From Lotus japonicus (taxonomy: Eukaryota > Streptophyta > Magnoliopsida > Fabales > Fabaceae): 64,000 nucleotides of DNA. Where the stretch lies: contig NC_080046.1 of assembly GCF_012489685.1 (NCBI RefSeq), forward strand, positions 67,781,984 through 67,845,983, in the 5' to 3' direction. Every line of letters starts with the position of its first letter. The first letter of the stretch is position 1. Below the pieces are notes generated by a model that saw only the letters and a list, made by a program, of their open reading frames with translations, was not told where the DNA came from and did no database searches. A program made the translations under genes and the position numbers. Shown here one piece after another: positions 45,860 through 58,285 of the stretch.

Positions 45860-46945
45860 ATGATGATTGTGAACAGTGACTAAACAAATTACAGAATAGA
45901 AACGAGAAAAAATGGGGGCAAATCTAAGACAATCAATAGAGAAAGTGAAGGAAGAAAATATATATTATTACCGTAGAGAAGGAGGAGGACGACACTATGA
46001 AATGGAAATGGAAACGGAAATGGAGGGAAACCCTATTATCTATCGAACACCTCCGCGCAGAATGCAGATACGCCTAACTACTGCATTGCAATTGGGTATT
46101 TCGACTAGGATAAACAAATTGAACAGGAGAATTCTCTGAAGAACAAATTGATTCCCAGAGATAAACAAATTGACAAACTAACACAACAACAACAACGTAT
46201 CTCATCAGACAATCACGCATCTACAAGAACTCAAGAAGGAACAAAACAAAATACCTGCATACGAAGGGAAGGCAAGGCGAGGCGAGGTTTGAAGGAGTAG
46301 GAATAGGATATAGAATTACAAGCCAAGGTGGAGAATTAGGGATTTAGAATTAGGGATTCCAGATTTAGGGAAAATCATATTCATGGTTGCTTGGGAAAAT
46401 CAAGCTTGAGAAGAGAAAGGAGAACTGGACTGGTGGTGGCGTGGTGGTGGACGGTGGTGGTGCCGCCGTGCCGTGATGAGGGTGCGAGGGTGAGGGCGTC
46501 TGGGCGTGGTGACTGGTAGTGGTGAGCGTGAATTAGAGAGGGTGAGAGCGTGAGTATCAGAGTATGTGAGTGTGTGAGAGAGGAGTAAGTGGGGGGTCTG
46601 GGTGCAAATATAAAATCTCAGGGGGTTCAGAAAAAAATATTACAGGGGGTAAGTAGAATTTTTTTGTTCAGGGGGTTCATATGGGTCCGCCTCTGTTTAT
46701 GATGATTGTGAACCGTGAATAACAAATTACAGAATAGAAACGAGATAAAATGGGTGCAAATCTAAGACAATCAATAGAGAAAGTGAAGGAAGAAAATACA
46801 TCTTATTACCGTAGGGAAGGAGGAGGACGACACTATGAAATGGAAATGAAAATGGAAACGAAAATGGAGGGAAACCCTATTATCTATCGAACATCTCCGT
46901 GCAGAATGCAGATACCCCTGACGCCTAACTACTACATTGCCATTG
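45860..46945. repeat. Direct duplication of the FRS leader exon with an insert between copies
   Basis: Segments about 45860-46107 and 46697-46945 are near-identical for about 245 bp (ATGATGATTGTGAAC start, GAAGGAGGAGGACGACACTA, ending ATTGGGTATTT). The intervening 585 bp ends GGGTCCGCCTCTG at 46696. Its complement starts CAGAGGCGGACCC, a form common at hAT termini, and the second copy begins at once after it. Confidence 0.75.
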
Positions 46946-47177
46946 GGTATTTTTACTCTGGACTCTGTGGAACGCACCGTTTTGACACCACCAAAATAAT
47001 AATAATATTTTTTTCCTCTTTACGATCTCATCACTTCAAAGCACAAACCGACAATCTTTCTTAGTCACCGAACGGAGCGCACTATCATCACACCAAATGG
47101 TAGGAGGTTGATCAATGCATTTTTTTTTCTCATAAGGCTACAATAATATTTTGAGTGCGGTGGTTCACTTATAAAAG

Positions 47178-47362
47178 AGTAATGATATATACACACCTCA
47201 TTTTTCAAACACTTCATTTCCACATCTTTTTATTTCTATCTCTATCATCTTATCATCTATCACATCTCATACTTTCTCTCTCTTACTTTTTCTATTTTTC
47301 CTATCTCTCTCCTCATTCCACCTCTCTCCACCTCAAAGAGAGGTATGGATAAAACATTATTG
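47178..47362. mobile_element. Possible MITE
   Basis: Left end AATGATATATACACACCTC and right end AGGTATGGATAAAACATTAT are roughly inverted copies around a CT-rich interior. A similar right end (AGAGGTGTGAATGAAACATT) recurs at about 57515-57540, so the sequence is dispersed in this genome. Confidence 0.5.
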
Positions 47363-47559
47363 CTTATAAAATGGTGAAAGGGGCTGTGATGGTGAAAGGA
47401 TGGAGGGGGGAAATAGAGAGGAACATAATTTTAAAAACTAAAACAGAACGCATGAACACCTATATTTATTAACTAGAATTGTCCCGTGGAAAAGATACTA
47501 GGTAAATAATATTTAAAAATACTTTATAATATCATAAGTACTATTTTTAGGGTGAACCT

Positions 47560-47770
47560 AATATGCACTAATTTTAGGTGGTGTAATTTTACACCACCTA
47601 CTTTGACTGGGTATAGCAGGTCAACACATTATTTTTTAAAAAAAAAATATCATTAAAAATTTGTTATGTATTAAATTTTTTTAAAAAAAGATGTGCTAAC
47701 CTATTATAGAAGGTTAAAAAAAGTGGTCTAAAATTAGACCACTTTAAAAGTGGTCCACATTAGGGGTCAC
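47560..47770. mobile_element. Possible hAT-like MITE
   Basis: The ends TAGGGTGAACCTAATATG and the complement of TAGGGTGACCCCTAATGTGG form inverted repeats around an AT-rich interior. Inner palindromes (GGTGGTGTAATTTTACACCACC, cut by the length limit here at each side) add to the fold. No clean target duplication. Confidence 0.5.
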
Positions 47771-48207
47771 CCTATTTCTAATTAAACAATCTATTTTTCA
47801 GCGTCTAAAAATTATGATTTTTTTTAAGGAACCCTATGAATGATGTATGTATCAACCATATTCATTCTAGTCCTTTTTTTCCTTTCAGTTTAAAACACAA
47901 ATAAACTTTCGTTCTCAAAGTATTGTCACTGATGAAGAAAAAAAAAAATTGTTATTGTTATTTTCAAATTGTAACCCAAAAGAAAAAGTCTTGTCACTGT
48001 CAATGGATATTGGGAAGGAAGATTATTTTAATTATTGATATTCAATGTTAATTATGTCACAAAATTATTTTACAATTCAGATAAATGCTGGGAAGGAAAA
48101 CAAAACCAAAAAAAATATCGGGAAGGAAACATTGTTTTAATTATTGATGTTGAATGTCAATTATTATCTACTTGGTAAAATTATTCAACAATTGAACATT
48201 GAGAAAA

Positions 48208-48345
48208 AGTTTGATGCACTGACGGTGTAAACCAATCAGATTTCAAGGATGCGAGAAAATCTCTCTTTTCATTTAATTTCTTTAATTGACATGTCACATC
48301 TTTAAAATCTGATTGGTTGACGGTGTGCATCAAAATTAAACTTAT
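48208..48345. mobile_element. Short MITE
   Basis: The left arm TTTGATGCACTGACGGTGTA with AACCAATCAGATTT and the right arm AATCTGATTGGTTGACGGTG with TGCATCAAA are inverted copies about 35 bp long, in a 138-bp element. Confidence 0.65.
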
Positions 48346-48725
48346 TCTAACTTATTCAGTTAAGAAATCAATCACTAATTATCTCTTTATAGTATTAGTT
48401 GAAATTTAATACTATATTTGGTCCACCAAAAATAATACGCACGCTTCTTATCCCTTTTGAAAAATAAAAAATATAATCTGATAAGACTAGACTAGAGTAT
48501 CTCTGTTGGGTTGGCTTGGCTTGGCTTGGCTTGACTTGATTGTATTTGTTTTGTTTGGAAGCGTTGAAGGAAGGAAGTCCCTGTCCCTCCCTCCCATCCC
48601 ACTCCTACCTTTCTTCTCTCTTTCTTTCTTCAACCAACTTACTTTCTCTTGATTCCTCTTTCACACAATAAATTTGTCTTTTTTCTTCTTATGAACTTCA
48701 CTTTCTGCTTTCGCTTCCTTCCAAA

Positions 48726-48759
48726 ATGAAGGCTTTCAATTCTGTAACTGTAAGCTCCT

Positions 48760-48817
<58 letters not shown>

Positions 48818-51800
48818 CTCTTCTCTTTTCTTCTGTTTGGAGTGGGTAATGGGATTCATTTCATGCCACCACCAAAGCAAAGGAATCATTTTTTTTACAC
48901 CTTTTCATGAATTCAACTTGATATAATTTGAGTACACGCCAACTTGATACAACCATTGTTTCTGTCAGGGTTTTGTCTTGCCAGACTTGAAGAATAGGTT
49001 CTTCCTTTGGAGTTTCCTCATTGTGGTTTCTTTAATTTGTGGTGCTTATGTGGTTGGTAATGCATCCTTTGCAAAGGAATACAAACAAGTATGTATTTCT
49101 GTCCCAAAGTTTCAATTTAAATTGCAAGATGCAAAATTAACAAATTTATGGAAATTTTATTCTCATGTTTGTAATTCGATGGTTACTTCTGTTCTAGGAA
49201 CAATATAATAGAAACATTAGTTTTGCACTAGATATGTCTCTTTGAAAATGTATACTGTGACAACTGTATATTTGCCAGAATATTTTCTACTTAATTCTGT
49301 AAATGTTGCTCACTTTCACACTTTACAACTATAACGGCGAACACTGCTTTTAAGTGGTTGGTATCTGTTCATTGAGGCACCAACATGAAGTTAGAAACTT
49401 GGGCAATCATACCTACATTTTATTCTTATTAGAAGAAAAGTTCAATTCTATGGGTCTCACCTAACCTTTCCCTGGACCTGCCATGGATGGAGCTTTTTTG
49501 CACTAGGTTGTCAGATTTTTATCTTCTTTGAATTTGTGCATAGTTCTAAAGACATGATAGACATTAGAATGCGATAGCAGATATTGGCATATATGTTTGT
49601 TTGGGGTTCTAGCTCAAGGTTGGACTTACACTATGTTTGCATATTTGTATCTTTTGAGGGAACAAATGGTTTTCAGTTTTATTTTTTGCTTTGAAGGTTT
49701 TACCTTAATTTTGAATTTTGATGATCAATATTTAATTAATCTCATGTTTCTCTGTAATTTTTTATGAATCATTTAGTTTGAAATTGGACATTTGATTGAT
49801 TGAAAATACTTTTGGGCAATATATCCGCAGAGATTAGCACGATGGGGACTAATTTATTCACTGCCAGTTACAAAATCCAATGCATGCAAGGTTTGTTATG
49901 CCTGGGGAAAGAAATCCATTTTACAAACTTGTAACTGCTTGGAATTACCTCGAATAATTACCTTCCTGTTTCCATTTCCATAGAAACATTGCTGGCCTTC
50001 TGGAACTGAAGCATTGCCTAAAGGAATTGTTGCTAGAACATCTAGCTTCGAAATGCGGCCCTTATGGGACTCTGGTATAAATCATGTATGTGAATGTGTG
50101 CTAAATTCTTATATTGACTTATCGTATTGAAATTCACTTAATACTCTAATAGTATTAGTATTAAGCATCACTTAATAAAATGGTTAACCAATTCTTTAAT
50201 TCTGTCCACCTTTGAAGTAATTTTTTTTAGTTAAAGTTGGTTAATTAAGGTTGAATCTTGAACCAGTAAACTGATGTAGATTTAGTATTTCAACTTTATA
50301 TACTATAAGATTTGGTACATGAACATGTTTGAGTATTGTTAAATAACTTCATAAGTTGATTTTTTCATTTAAAATTTGATTTGGGTTACATTGAGTAAAT
50401 GATAGCAAAAGCTGGTAGTTCATATGTTTTTGTGTCCACTTGTTGGCATTTGCTTATCTTCAAGAATTGCACTTTCAACCGTGAACATTGCACTTTTTTA
50501 TTATATCATATTTAGTTATTTTTAAATAATGCATGTTCCTATTCTGGGAGGGTGGGAATGGCCTCAATGGTGAGCTCACTGAAAGAAATAATGACTTGTA
50601 CAGCTGCAACGTGGATATTATATTTGTTTTGTAAATCAGATGCTGTAAATGGAAGATTATGCAGTTGAAGGGTAACAATGACTTCGTACATAAATTAGAA
50701 TATTTTGTTGTCTTACTTGTTAGTGTTTTGATTTTCTTATTACTTTTAATTCTTTTTTGTCTATAAGAGCATATGTAGCGCCATGAAATCAAAACAACTG
50801 GCACTTTGGGTACATGAATAATCAAAACAACTTCTTCTGAAAAAACAAGCGGGTGTATATTACTAATCCCCTATAGGTGGTATGCTAATGCATTCTTACT
50901 TGTTTTTCCAGACGGAGTAAGTTAGCAACTTACACCTTCCGGTGGTGTATATTAACAAATTTCATTTTGTAACTTACTCAATTCTTCCTTTAAAACAAGT
51001 AGGACTATGCTAGCAAGCCCCCCCCCCCCCCCCCCCCCCCCCCATGTATGTATGTTAAAATCCTGGCTTAAGTCATTGGTTGTCATTAATCTCTTTCTGT
51101 TCTTACTTTACTTTTTCAATTGTTTTTATTTCAGAGAATTTCAAAGCACCCATTGAACTTGTTTGGCTATTGCAGTGGGATAAAGCAGAAAGAAATTGTC
51201 AATAAAATAGTTGAAAAGGTGAGTTTTGCTTCACTTATATAATTTGATTTTGGTCCAAAGCTCACTATATTTGCTGACTCATATCTGCAGTTTCCATCAA
51301 GTGATTTTGTGGTAATGCTTTTTCATTATGATGGTTTTGTGGATGGATGGAAGAACTTAGCTTGGAGTAAGCACGCCATACATGTGTCTGCTATCAATCA
51401 AACAAAATGGTACAATTAGCTCATGTGATTTCCCCCCTAATTATTATAACTTATAATCTACTCTGAAGATTAAATTCATGTATGATTATTAAGAAAATGA
51501 TGATATATGATGCCTTAGGTGGTTTGCAAAACGGTTTTTTGCATCCAGACATAGTTGCTGACTACAATTATATATTTCTCTGGGACGAGGACCTTCTTAT
51601 TGATAATTTTGACCCAAAAAGGTAAGCAACTTATCATATCACACACAAAAAAAAAATCTATTCTGTAGATGTACACTTACAAAACAAACAACTCGTACTC
51701 TTTTTTATCTGAATTTTCTACATATAATATTACAATAGTGCTGGTATATTTAATAAATTGAATTTCTTTGTTGACCTATTTGTTTATTTGATAGATTATT

Positions 51801-54800
51801 TTTACTTGACTATATTAGATATATATATGAAGTGGTCAATTTTTTTTCCTAACATTGATTATTTTATGCTTGATGTATTGACTTGTTGCTTATCTGGTGT
51901 AGGTATGTATCCATTGTTAAAGAAGAGGGACTAGAGATATCACAGCCTGCATTGGATCCTGTTAAATCAGAAGTACATCATCCACTGACTGTTCGTAAAG
52001 CAGGATCAAAAGTGCACAGGTTAACCTTATTTCCACCTCCTTGTTGCTTCAGATATGGTTCTATTGGTAGATCATAACCAACACAGTGCTCTGTCAATGA
52101 TCATTTCTGTCACACTTGCGTCCTTGTGCTACATGCTGCAGTGGATTTTTATAAGTATTCCCCCCCCCCAAAAAAAAAACAATTGCTAATATCTCTTCAG
52201 GTATTATGTTATCTCTGTACAGAAGGTATTATAAGTTTAAAGGTGGTGGAAGGTGTGATGACAATAGTACTGCCCCTCCTTGCACAGGGTAAACAGTTTC
52301 ATCCTCTATCCTGTGTTATTTTCTTTACCTCCATTTTCCAACTCATTCTGATCATCTGTGCTATTAAATAGAATTTGGAATTTAATATGGAAAGAGATTG
52401 TTTGCAGTTGGGTGGAAATGATGGCGCCAGTGTTTTCCAGAAAATCATGGCAATGTGTATGGCATTTGATCCAGGTTTGGATAAGAAAAACCTTGTAAAC
52501 TTGTAACTTTTAACCATATTGTGCAAATTAGTACAGAAGAGAGAAAGAGAGAGAGAAAGGTAGAATAAGAGAGAACTCAGGGAAACAGAAGTTTTATTAT
52601 GAATCAATCTGAATGTAACTAACTTACTACAGAACTATAAAACAGACTTATTCTGTTATGATAGCCCACTAACTGTACAAATGAAACCCAAATGCACCTT
52701 ACATCACATTACATGTGCATCATATCCCCCTCTTAAAAATCTTCCTTGTCTTCAAGGAGATGCACAAGTATCAAAATTGGGAAATTGCTGTTTCAAGTTA
52801 TACAAGATCTCCTATGTTGCTTCTTCCTTGAGCTCCACCTTCCATTGTACCAAAAATCCAGTCACTGCACGATGTCGCCGCTGAACCATACGCCTTTCTA
52901 GTGTCTTAAATGGAAATTTAGGACTATCCAAGCTGCCCCATTCCATAGGCAAAGCACACTGCTGAATGTCGTGATCTCGGCAAGGTTTGAGTAAGGAAAC
53001 AAGAAAAGTAGGACGAATCTTAGGTTCAGGTGGCAACCTCAATGTATAAGAACTTCTCCCACACAATGGAGAATCTGATAGGGACCAAAATACCGAGGAC
53101 AGGTGATAGGGACCAAAATACCGAGGACAGTTTTTCTGACTCTATGTTGTGCTGTTTGTTGTCTATAAGGCTGAAGCTTAAGGAACACCCAATCTCTTTC
53201 CTTAAACACCCTCTCAGATCTGTTTTTATCAGCCATTCGCTTCACACGTTGTTGAGCCTTCTCCAAATTGCCTTTGAACTTATTGAACATAACCTCCCCA
53301 GCTACAAAGGTCCTATCCACAGCCTCAACCAATGTACTATGAGGGCCATAAGGGAGATGCAAAGGTGGAGGTTGTTCATACAGAACCTCAAAACGGAGTA
53401 GCTTGTATGTCCGAATGGAATGTCGTATTGTACCACTATTCTGCCTATGGTAACCACTGGGGCCACTCCTTAGGGCGTTGGCAAGTCATAGCACGCAAGT
53501 AATGCTCCAAACAACGATTTAACACCACTTTTCCCATCTGATTGCAGGTGATAAGCTGTAGAAAGGCTGAGTCACCCCCAATTGTTGCAGAAATGATGAC
53601 CAAAATTTGTTAGTGAAGAGTGGGTCCCTATCACTCACAATATTAGTGGGTGCCCCATGTAGCCTATAGATGTCCCTAATAAAGATTTCTGCCAAGTTAG
53701 ATGCAGTAAAAGGATGGGCTAGAGGAATGAAATGAGCATATTTGCTCAACCTATTAATAATCACCAAATGGTGTCTTTCTTATAAGACTCAGACAGCTTC
53801 TCAATAAAATCCACGGAGATGCTCTGCCAAACTCCAGCAGGTATAGGACCAGGCTGCAGAAGTACAGGTTCATACTTACACCTCAATCAAGTCCTACACC
53901 TTTGAATGAACTTAGCAACATCCTTTCTCAGCCCCTTCCAAAGAAACACAGACTTTATTCTATGCACAGAAGCTCTAAGCCTCTAACCCTAGAGTGTCCA
54001 GCCTGATGAGAAGAGTGCAACCACTGTGATATTAAATCCCTGACATGAAGATCATTAGAAACCACAGGCTATATTTCCTAAACAAAAACCCATCAACTAC
54101 CTTGTAATGAATGTGTAAATCTGGTCTGTCAGTTTTTTGCTCCTTCAGTTGTTGTAATTGTGGGTCAGAGGCATATGCTGCCAGAATAAGATCCCACAAT
54201 TTTGTAGAGATAGCAGAAAACTAACAACTGCAGTAGCTCTCCATGAGAAGCTCTGGACAGAGAATCAGCTGCCACATTCTCTTGAGTCTTGACCCTTCTT
54301 GTGTTTAATCTCATAAGTTTGGTCACTCACCTATATTGAGCAGCAGTAGATAGCCTTTGTTCAAGCAAATTCTTAAGGCTTTGCTGATCAGTCAAGATCA
54401 CAAATTGTTGAATTGACAAATATTGATGTCATTTTATTATCAATCAATATTGTAACTAACTCAGTACAGAACTATATAACAGACTTATTCTGTTAAGACA
54501 ACCCAATAACTGTACAAATGAAACCCAACCATGCATCTTACATCACATTACATGTGCATCATGATTCCTGAGATTGTGATTTTGACGTTTGATATTTCTC
54601 TCAGCTTATCAAAAGGAAAGTAATTACACAATTACAGAGAAGATCGTATATTACTACTATGTTAATAGGGGAGGTGGGAATGTGGTGTGGGATGCAATTT
54701 TAGATTTATGATTGGCTAGCTGCTTCTTCTTCTGTTTCTTGTTATTTAAAAAATAAATTTTTAAATTGCTTCTCATTTATTTTAATGTGTTAAGAGTTAC

Positions 54801-55964
54801 ATTTTGAAATAATCTTTTGCAATAGATTAGAGAAAAGCTAAAATGTTCTTTTTCTAATTGTGGTAAAATGTAAAATAGTGGTTGGTTTATATAAAATTTC
54901 TAAAAAATAAATTATTGTTTTACTCAATTTTAAAATAACTTAAAGAAAAAAACAAATGGGCTTGTTCAATCTTTCAGTTGTGTTGTGCATGGTTTCTTCT
55001 TATATAGTCATGTTAATCTAATCATCTTTTTGTCTACAGAATGACTTAATCCATGCGTGGGGCTCGATAGGCAGCTTGGTTATTGTGCACTGGTAAGTTG
55101 CTTGCACCACAACAGCACATTCATTTCATACTAGATCCTTCCATTGTGGTTCTCATTCATCTTTCAACAATATTTCAGGGCAATCGAATGAAAAATGTTG
55201 GTGTGGTGGATTCTGAGTATATAGTTCATCTGGGTCTGCCTACTCTTGGGAGCTCTAATGACAATGAGGCAAGTAATTTCACATTTGTACGTAGAACAAT
55301 CACATTTTTACCTTGTTTAAATGGCACTTGCTGCATACTAAATGGAACATATTAGATTCAGGGAAACACTTGTTATGAAAACACAAATTCATTTGATTGG
55401 TTCACCTTTCCTAAAAATTAGCAACTTGACTTTGTATTTTTTTCAAACAACCAATTATACAAAGCCAGATAAGCCTTCTTGCGTACTGTTAAAAAAGTTC
55501 TCGTTATATGTAGCACTTCTGTTAAATTCACGCAGATTTTTCAATAAACTTCACCTTCTTAAGGAGATTTGTTAGCTGTTAATAATTTCTTTTAGTTCAA
55601 GACTTCCAGTTTCAGAACAACTTCAATGTTTGAATTAAATCTCATTTGTGTGCTCATGCTAAATTGACAATCTAAATTATTGCTAGAAATTGTCCTCTGT
55701 GTTGCAGACGCTGTCAGATTCCCACAAAGATAATTCCAGAGTTAAAGTAAGTATGTTTGTGAGTGATAGGATAATGTAGATTTGATTTATACAGCTTTAG
55801 CTCATATAATATAACAAAGTAATTCAATTGACTGCATGCAGGTTAGGATGCAGTCATACATTGAAATGCAGGTTTTTGGGAAAAGATGGAAAGAAGCAGC
55901 AAACAAGGACAAATGTTGGAGTGATCCGTATGGACAAGTGGCAAACCAGACTAGCCATTATTGA
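48726..55964 (+). CDS. DUF707 (lysine-ketoglutarate-reductase trans-splicing-like) protein, with two apparent frameshifts
   Basis: Fourteen exons: 48726-48749, 48969-49088, 49831-49890, 49984-50085, 51135-51218, 51291-51409, 51519-51621, 51903-52019, 52223-52288, 52408-52474, 55040-55092, 55179-55268, 55708-55746 and 55842-55964. Without lesions it would be 388 residues. An N-terminal membrane anchor (FFLWSFLIVVSLICGAYVVG) precedes the DUF707 domain. Landmarks: FHYDGFVDGW, NQTKWWFAKRF, IFLWDEDL, EGLEISQPALDP, PPCTGWVEMMAPVFSR. The W-D-E-D motif and anchor suggest a Golgi glycosyltransferase-like fold; the old 'trans-splicing' name is not a shown function. Exon 7 has one T too many (51535-51540) and exon 11 lacks one C near 55069; the inverted copy has the C. 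Intron 10 hosts a Ty3-gypsy element; intron 12 uses a GC donor. Confidence 0.85.
48764..48814 (+). repeat. (CT)n microsatellite in intron 1 of the DUF707 gene
   Basis: About 25 CT units starting 14 bp into the intron. Confidence 0.97.
51018..51043 (+). repeat. Poly(C) run of 26 in intron 4 of the DUF707 gene
   Basis: Uninterrupted C tract, in otherwise AT-rich intron sequence. Confidence 0.97.
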
Positions 55965-56022
55965 GTGTATTTTGTGAGGTTTCCAGGTTCGTAGTCAACA
56001 AATTGACTCGAGCAACATAGTA
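52074..56022 (+). repeat. Left arm of a near-identical inverted repeat
   Basis: Matches the reverse complement of 60051-64000 over about 3.95 kb, including exons 9-14 and the intronic retroelement. The right edge of this arm matches the base after the 59951-60050 gap. The other arm runs off the window. Confidence 0.93.
52520..54561 (-). mobile_element. Internally deleted Ty3-gypsy chromovirus in intron 10 of the DUF707 gene
   Basis: On the minus strand: LTR start TGATGCACATG (54561), a reduced RNase H joined directly to the LTR, integrase with the DFIEKL start and IVSDRDPLFT, a chromodomain-like end (MVQRRHRAVTGFLVQW), polypurine tract, then a second LTR start TGATGCACATG near 52722. About 2 kb; gag, protease and most RT are gone. 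Frames are broken by single-base indels more often than in the other copy. The far end is set only roughly. Confidence 0.8.
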
Positions 56023-58285
56023 TAATATCAAGTTCTGGTGAACAGAACGTATGATTGGTCTCCAGTCTTCTTTTCTGCCTTTGATTTGATATCTCAACAG
56101 GAGTTTATAGGATCATTGTCGTTTGCCATTATTGGAGGATATTTTGTACCTTCATTTTGTGATTGAGTCATTTCTTCCCTTAGGTGCAGGTGTTGGTGTA
56201 CACAGAGTGGTGCGGAGCTGTTCATATGACGACAGAAAAATGTTTAGATTTTTATATTATACCCTTTGAAGGTCACTGTAAATAAGTTAAGTTACATTAC
56301 ATATATACATGGCTCAACAGTCTCAAATGCTATTCTTCGGATGACTAAATATATGCTCGATACATCTTATATTATTTGTTGTATATCTTGCTACTTTCAA
56401 ATTCTACTTTTTAATTCGATTGAGTTTGTCGTCTCTCATGAAGTGGCTGCATTGCAAGATTAAAATGTGCATAGGGTAGTGAAATAATGCGTTTTGGTAT
56501 TCAACGACAGAGAATGTTAGTTGTAGTACCACATTCTCAGTCCTACTACTCTTTTTTTCTTCCAGTGAACCAGCCGATATCCAGTTACCTTTTGGATGCC
56601 GATAATTTTGGATTTGGGATCCTCAATCCTCATACATATAACAATATTCATGGGAGCAATCATTTAAATATGCATTGTGCAGATGAGTTGTTAAATAGCA
56701 TTATTGTACATCTTTCACCAGACCTATTGGTTACACACAGTCACTCAAGTTTTTTTTATTATGCATGAACGTCATGCTCATCTGAAAAAGCTTATTTAAA
56801 CCTAGTGGTATTTGCTCCAGTTGAGTCCAAGATCAGTTGGTTCTTCGACAACATGGATGTTGGTCATAAAAAAGTTCATTGGACCCATTGAGATTTGAGA
56901 TACGTCAGGGTCGGCTTAAGGGTAAAGTCACTCAAGCAAGGACTTTAGACAAAAAAAAAATACTTCTTTACTAAGTAAAAGATGCCCTCAAATTTTTTAT
57001 TGAATTTAATGTCTGTGCACTTTGTTCACACAGTCACCCAATTGAATTCCGCCACATTAACAAATATATTCTTGTTTTAATTAAAATTTAAGATTAAAGT
57101 TATTATTCAACCTACGTGGCATGTTGTGATTGGTTGTCAGTGTAAAACTGTTTTACACCGACAATTTATATTCATTAAACTCTTTTTTTTACCAAGTAAA
57201 AAAGCCCCAAAATTAAAATTAATAAGATATTATCTTAAATCAATCATGTCTCAACAAAGATTAAATGAATTAAAGAAATATTTTTTAGAAAAAAAATCTC
57301 ATTTTAAAGTTCGCTTTAGGCCTCATTTGGTGTTGGGCCGGCTCTCAGATAAGTTGAAGACTTCAAAGAAGCACGTTAGTTATCTAGCGAAGAAGTGGTG
57401 GAGGTTCCTAAAAAACTTGGATTTGCTTGTGAGTAAACTTCTTAAAGCTATCTATTATTCTCATGGTACTTTGGTGGCTCCTTTTCTTTCTATCTCTCTC
57501 TTCATTCCACCTCTAAGAGAGGTGTGAATGAAACATTATTCGCTTATTGGGATGTCTCTTATTAATATTTGGGAGGACTCATAGTTGCCCATCGATAGTG
57601 GGATGCAGGAAACTAGGGGTGCCAAGATCAAAGAAGGGGCCATGGACAAATAATATAACATGCCTGCTAAAATTTGTACAGCTCACATACATAAATATGT
57701 AGAAAAACAAAATTGAAAATCTTGATTACCAAAAAAAAAACAGAAAAACGTTAGTGGATCAGTTCATTGCTAGAAAATAGGTAAGAACAAAATACTTGGT
57801 CAAAAGCTAATAATGCATCTCTTTTTAAACGTGGGTTCATAGCCGTAACTGGATTTACAAGAAAGTAGTTTGGACTTTGGATTTTTTCCAGTTTAGATCA
57901 TGTAAACCAGTTTTTCTTGACACTCCTACGTGCGAGTGGTGGTGCTAGGATGGGATAAGCACTTTCCCTTTCCAACCGAAAAACAGTAAAAAACAAAAAC
58001 AGAGAGAGAAGCGACAACAGCAATTGTGATTGTCCTCCACTTTGTCTTCCACACAGCTCCTTTTTCCATACATTGATCGATTTGATTTGAGATATCGATT
58101 CATCGTTTCCTCTCCATCCTCCCGATCGATCCATTTCTGTGTGTGTTCTGTGATCGGCCACAACAATTTATTATTCAATTCAATCCTAGTTGTGGTGGTG
58201 GTGGGCCCAAGTGACATTCATGGTTCAGTTTGAGTGAAATTATAAAAATACATTGGGGGTAATCGCGGTGGCTGGCGGGTGGTGG
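55965..58285. other. Spacer between DUF707 and GT14 genes
   Basis: 3' UTR of DUF707, then AT-rich DNA. Near 57138-57168 TTGTCAGTGTAAAACTG with GTTTTACACCGACAA is a tight palindrome, a likely MITE scrap. A MITE-like end lies near 57515-57540. No gene. Confidence 0.5.

Noticed and set aside
57126..57527. 133-codon Lys-rich frame
   Set aside because: Starts inside a palindromic MITE-like scrap and reads through AT-rich DNA; no family similarity.
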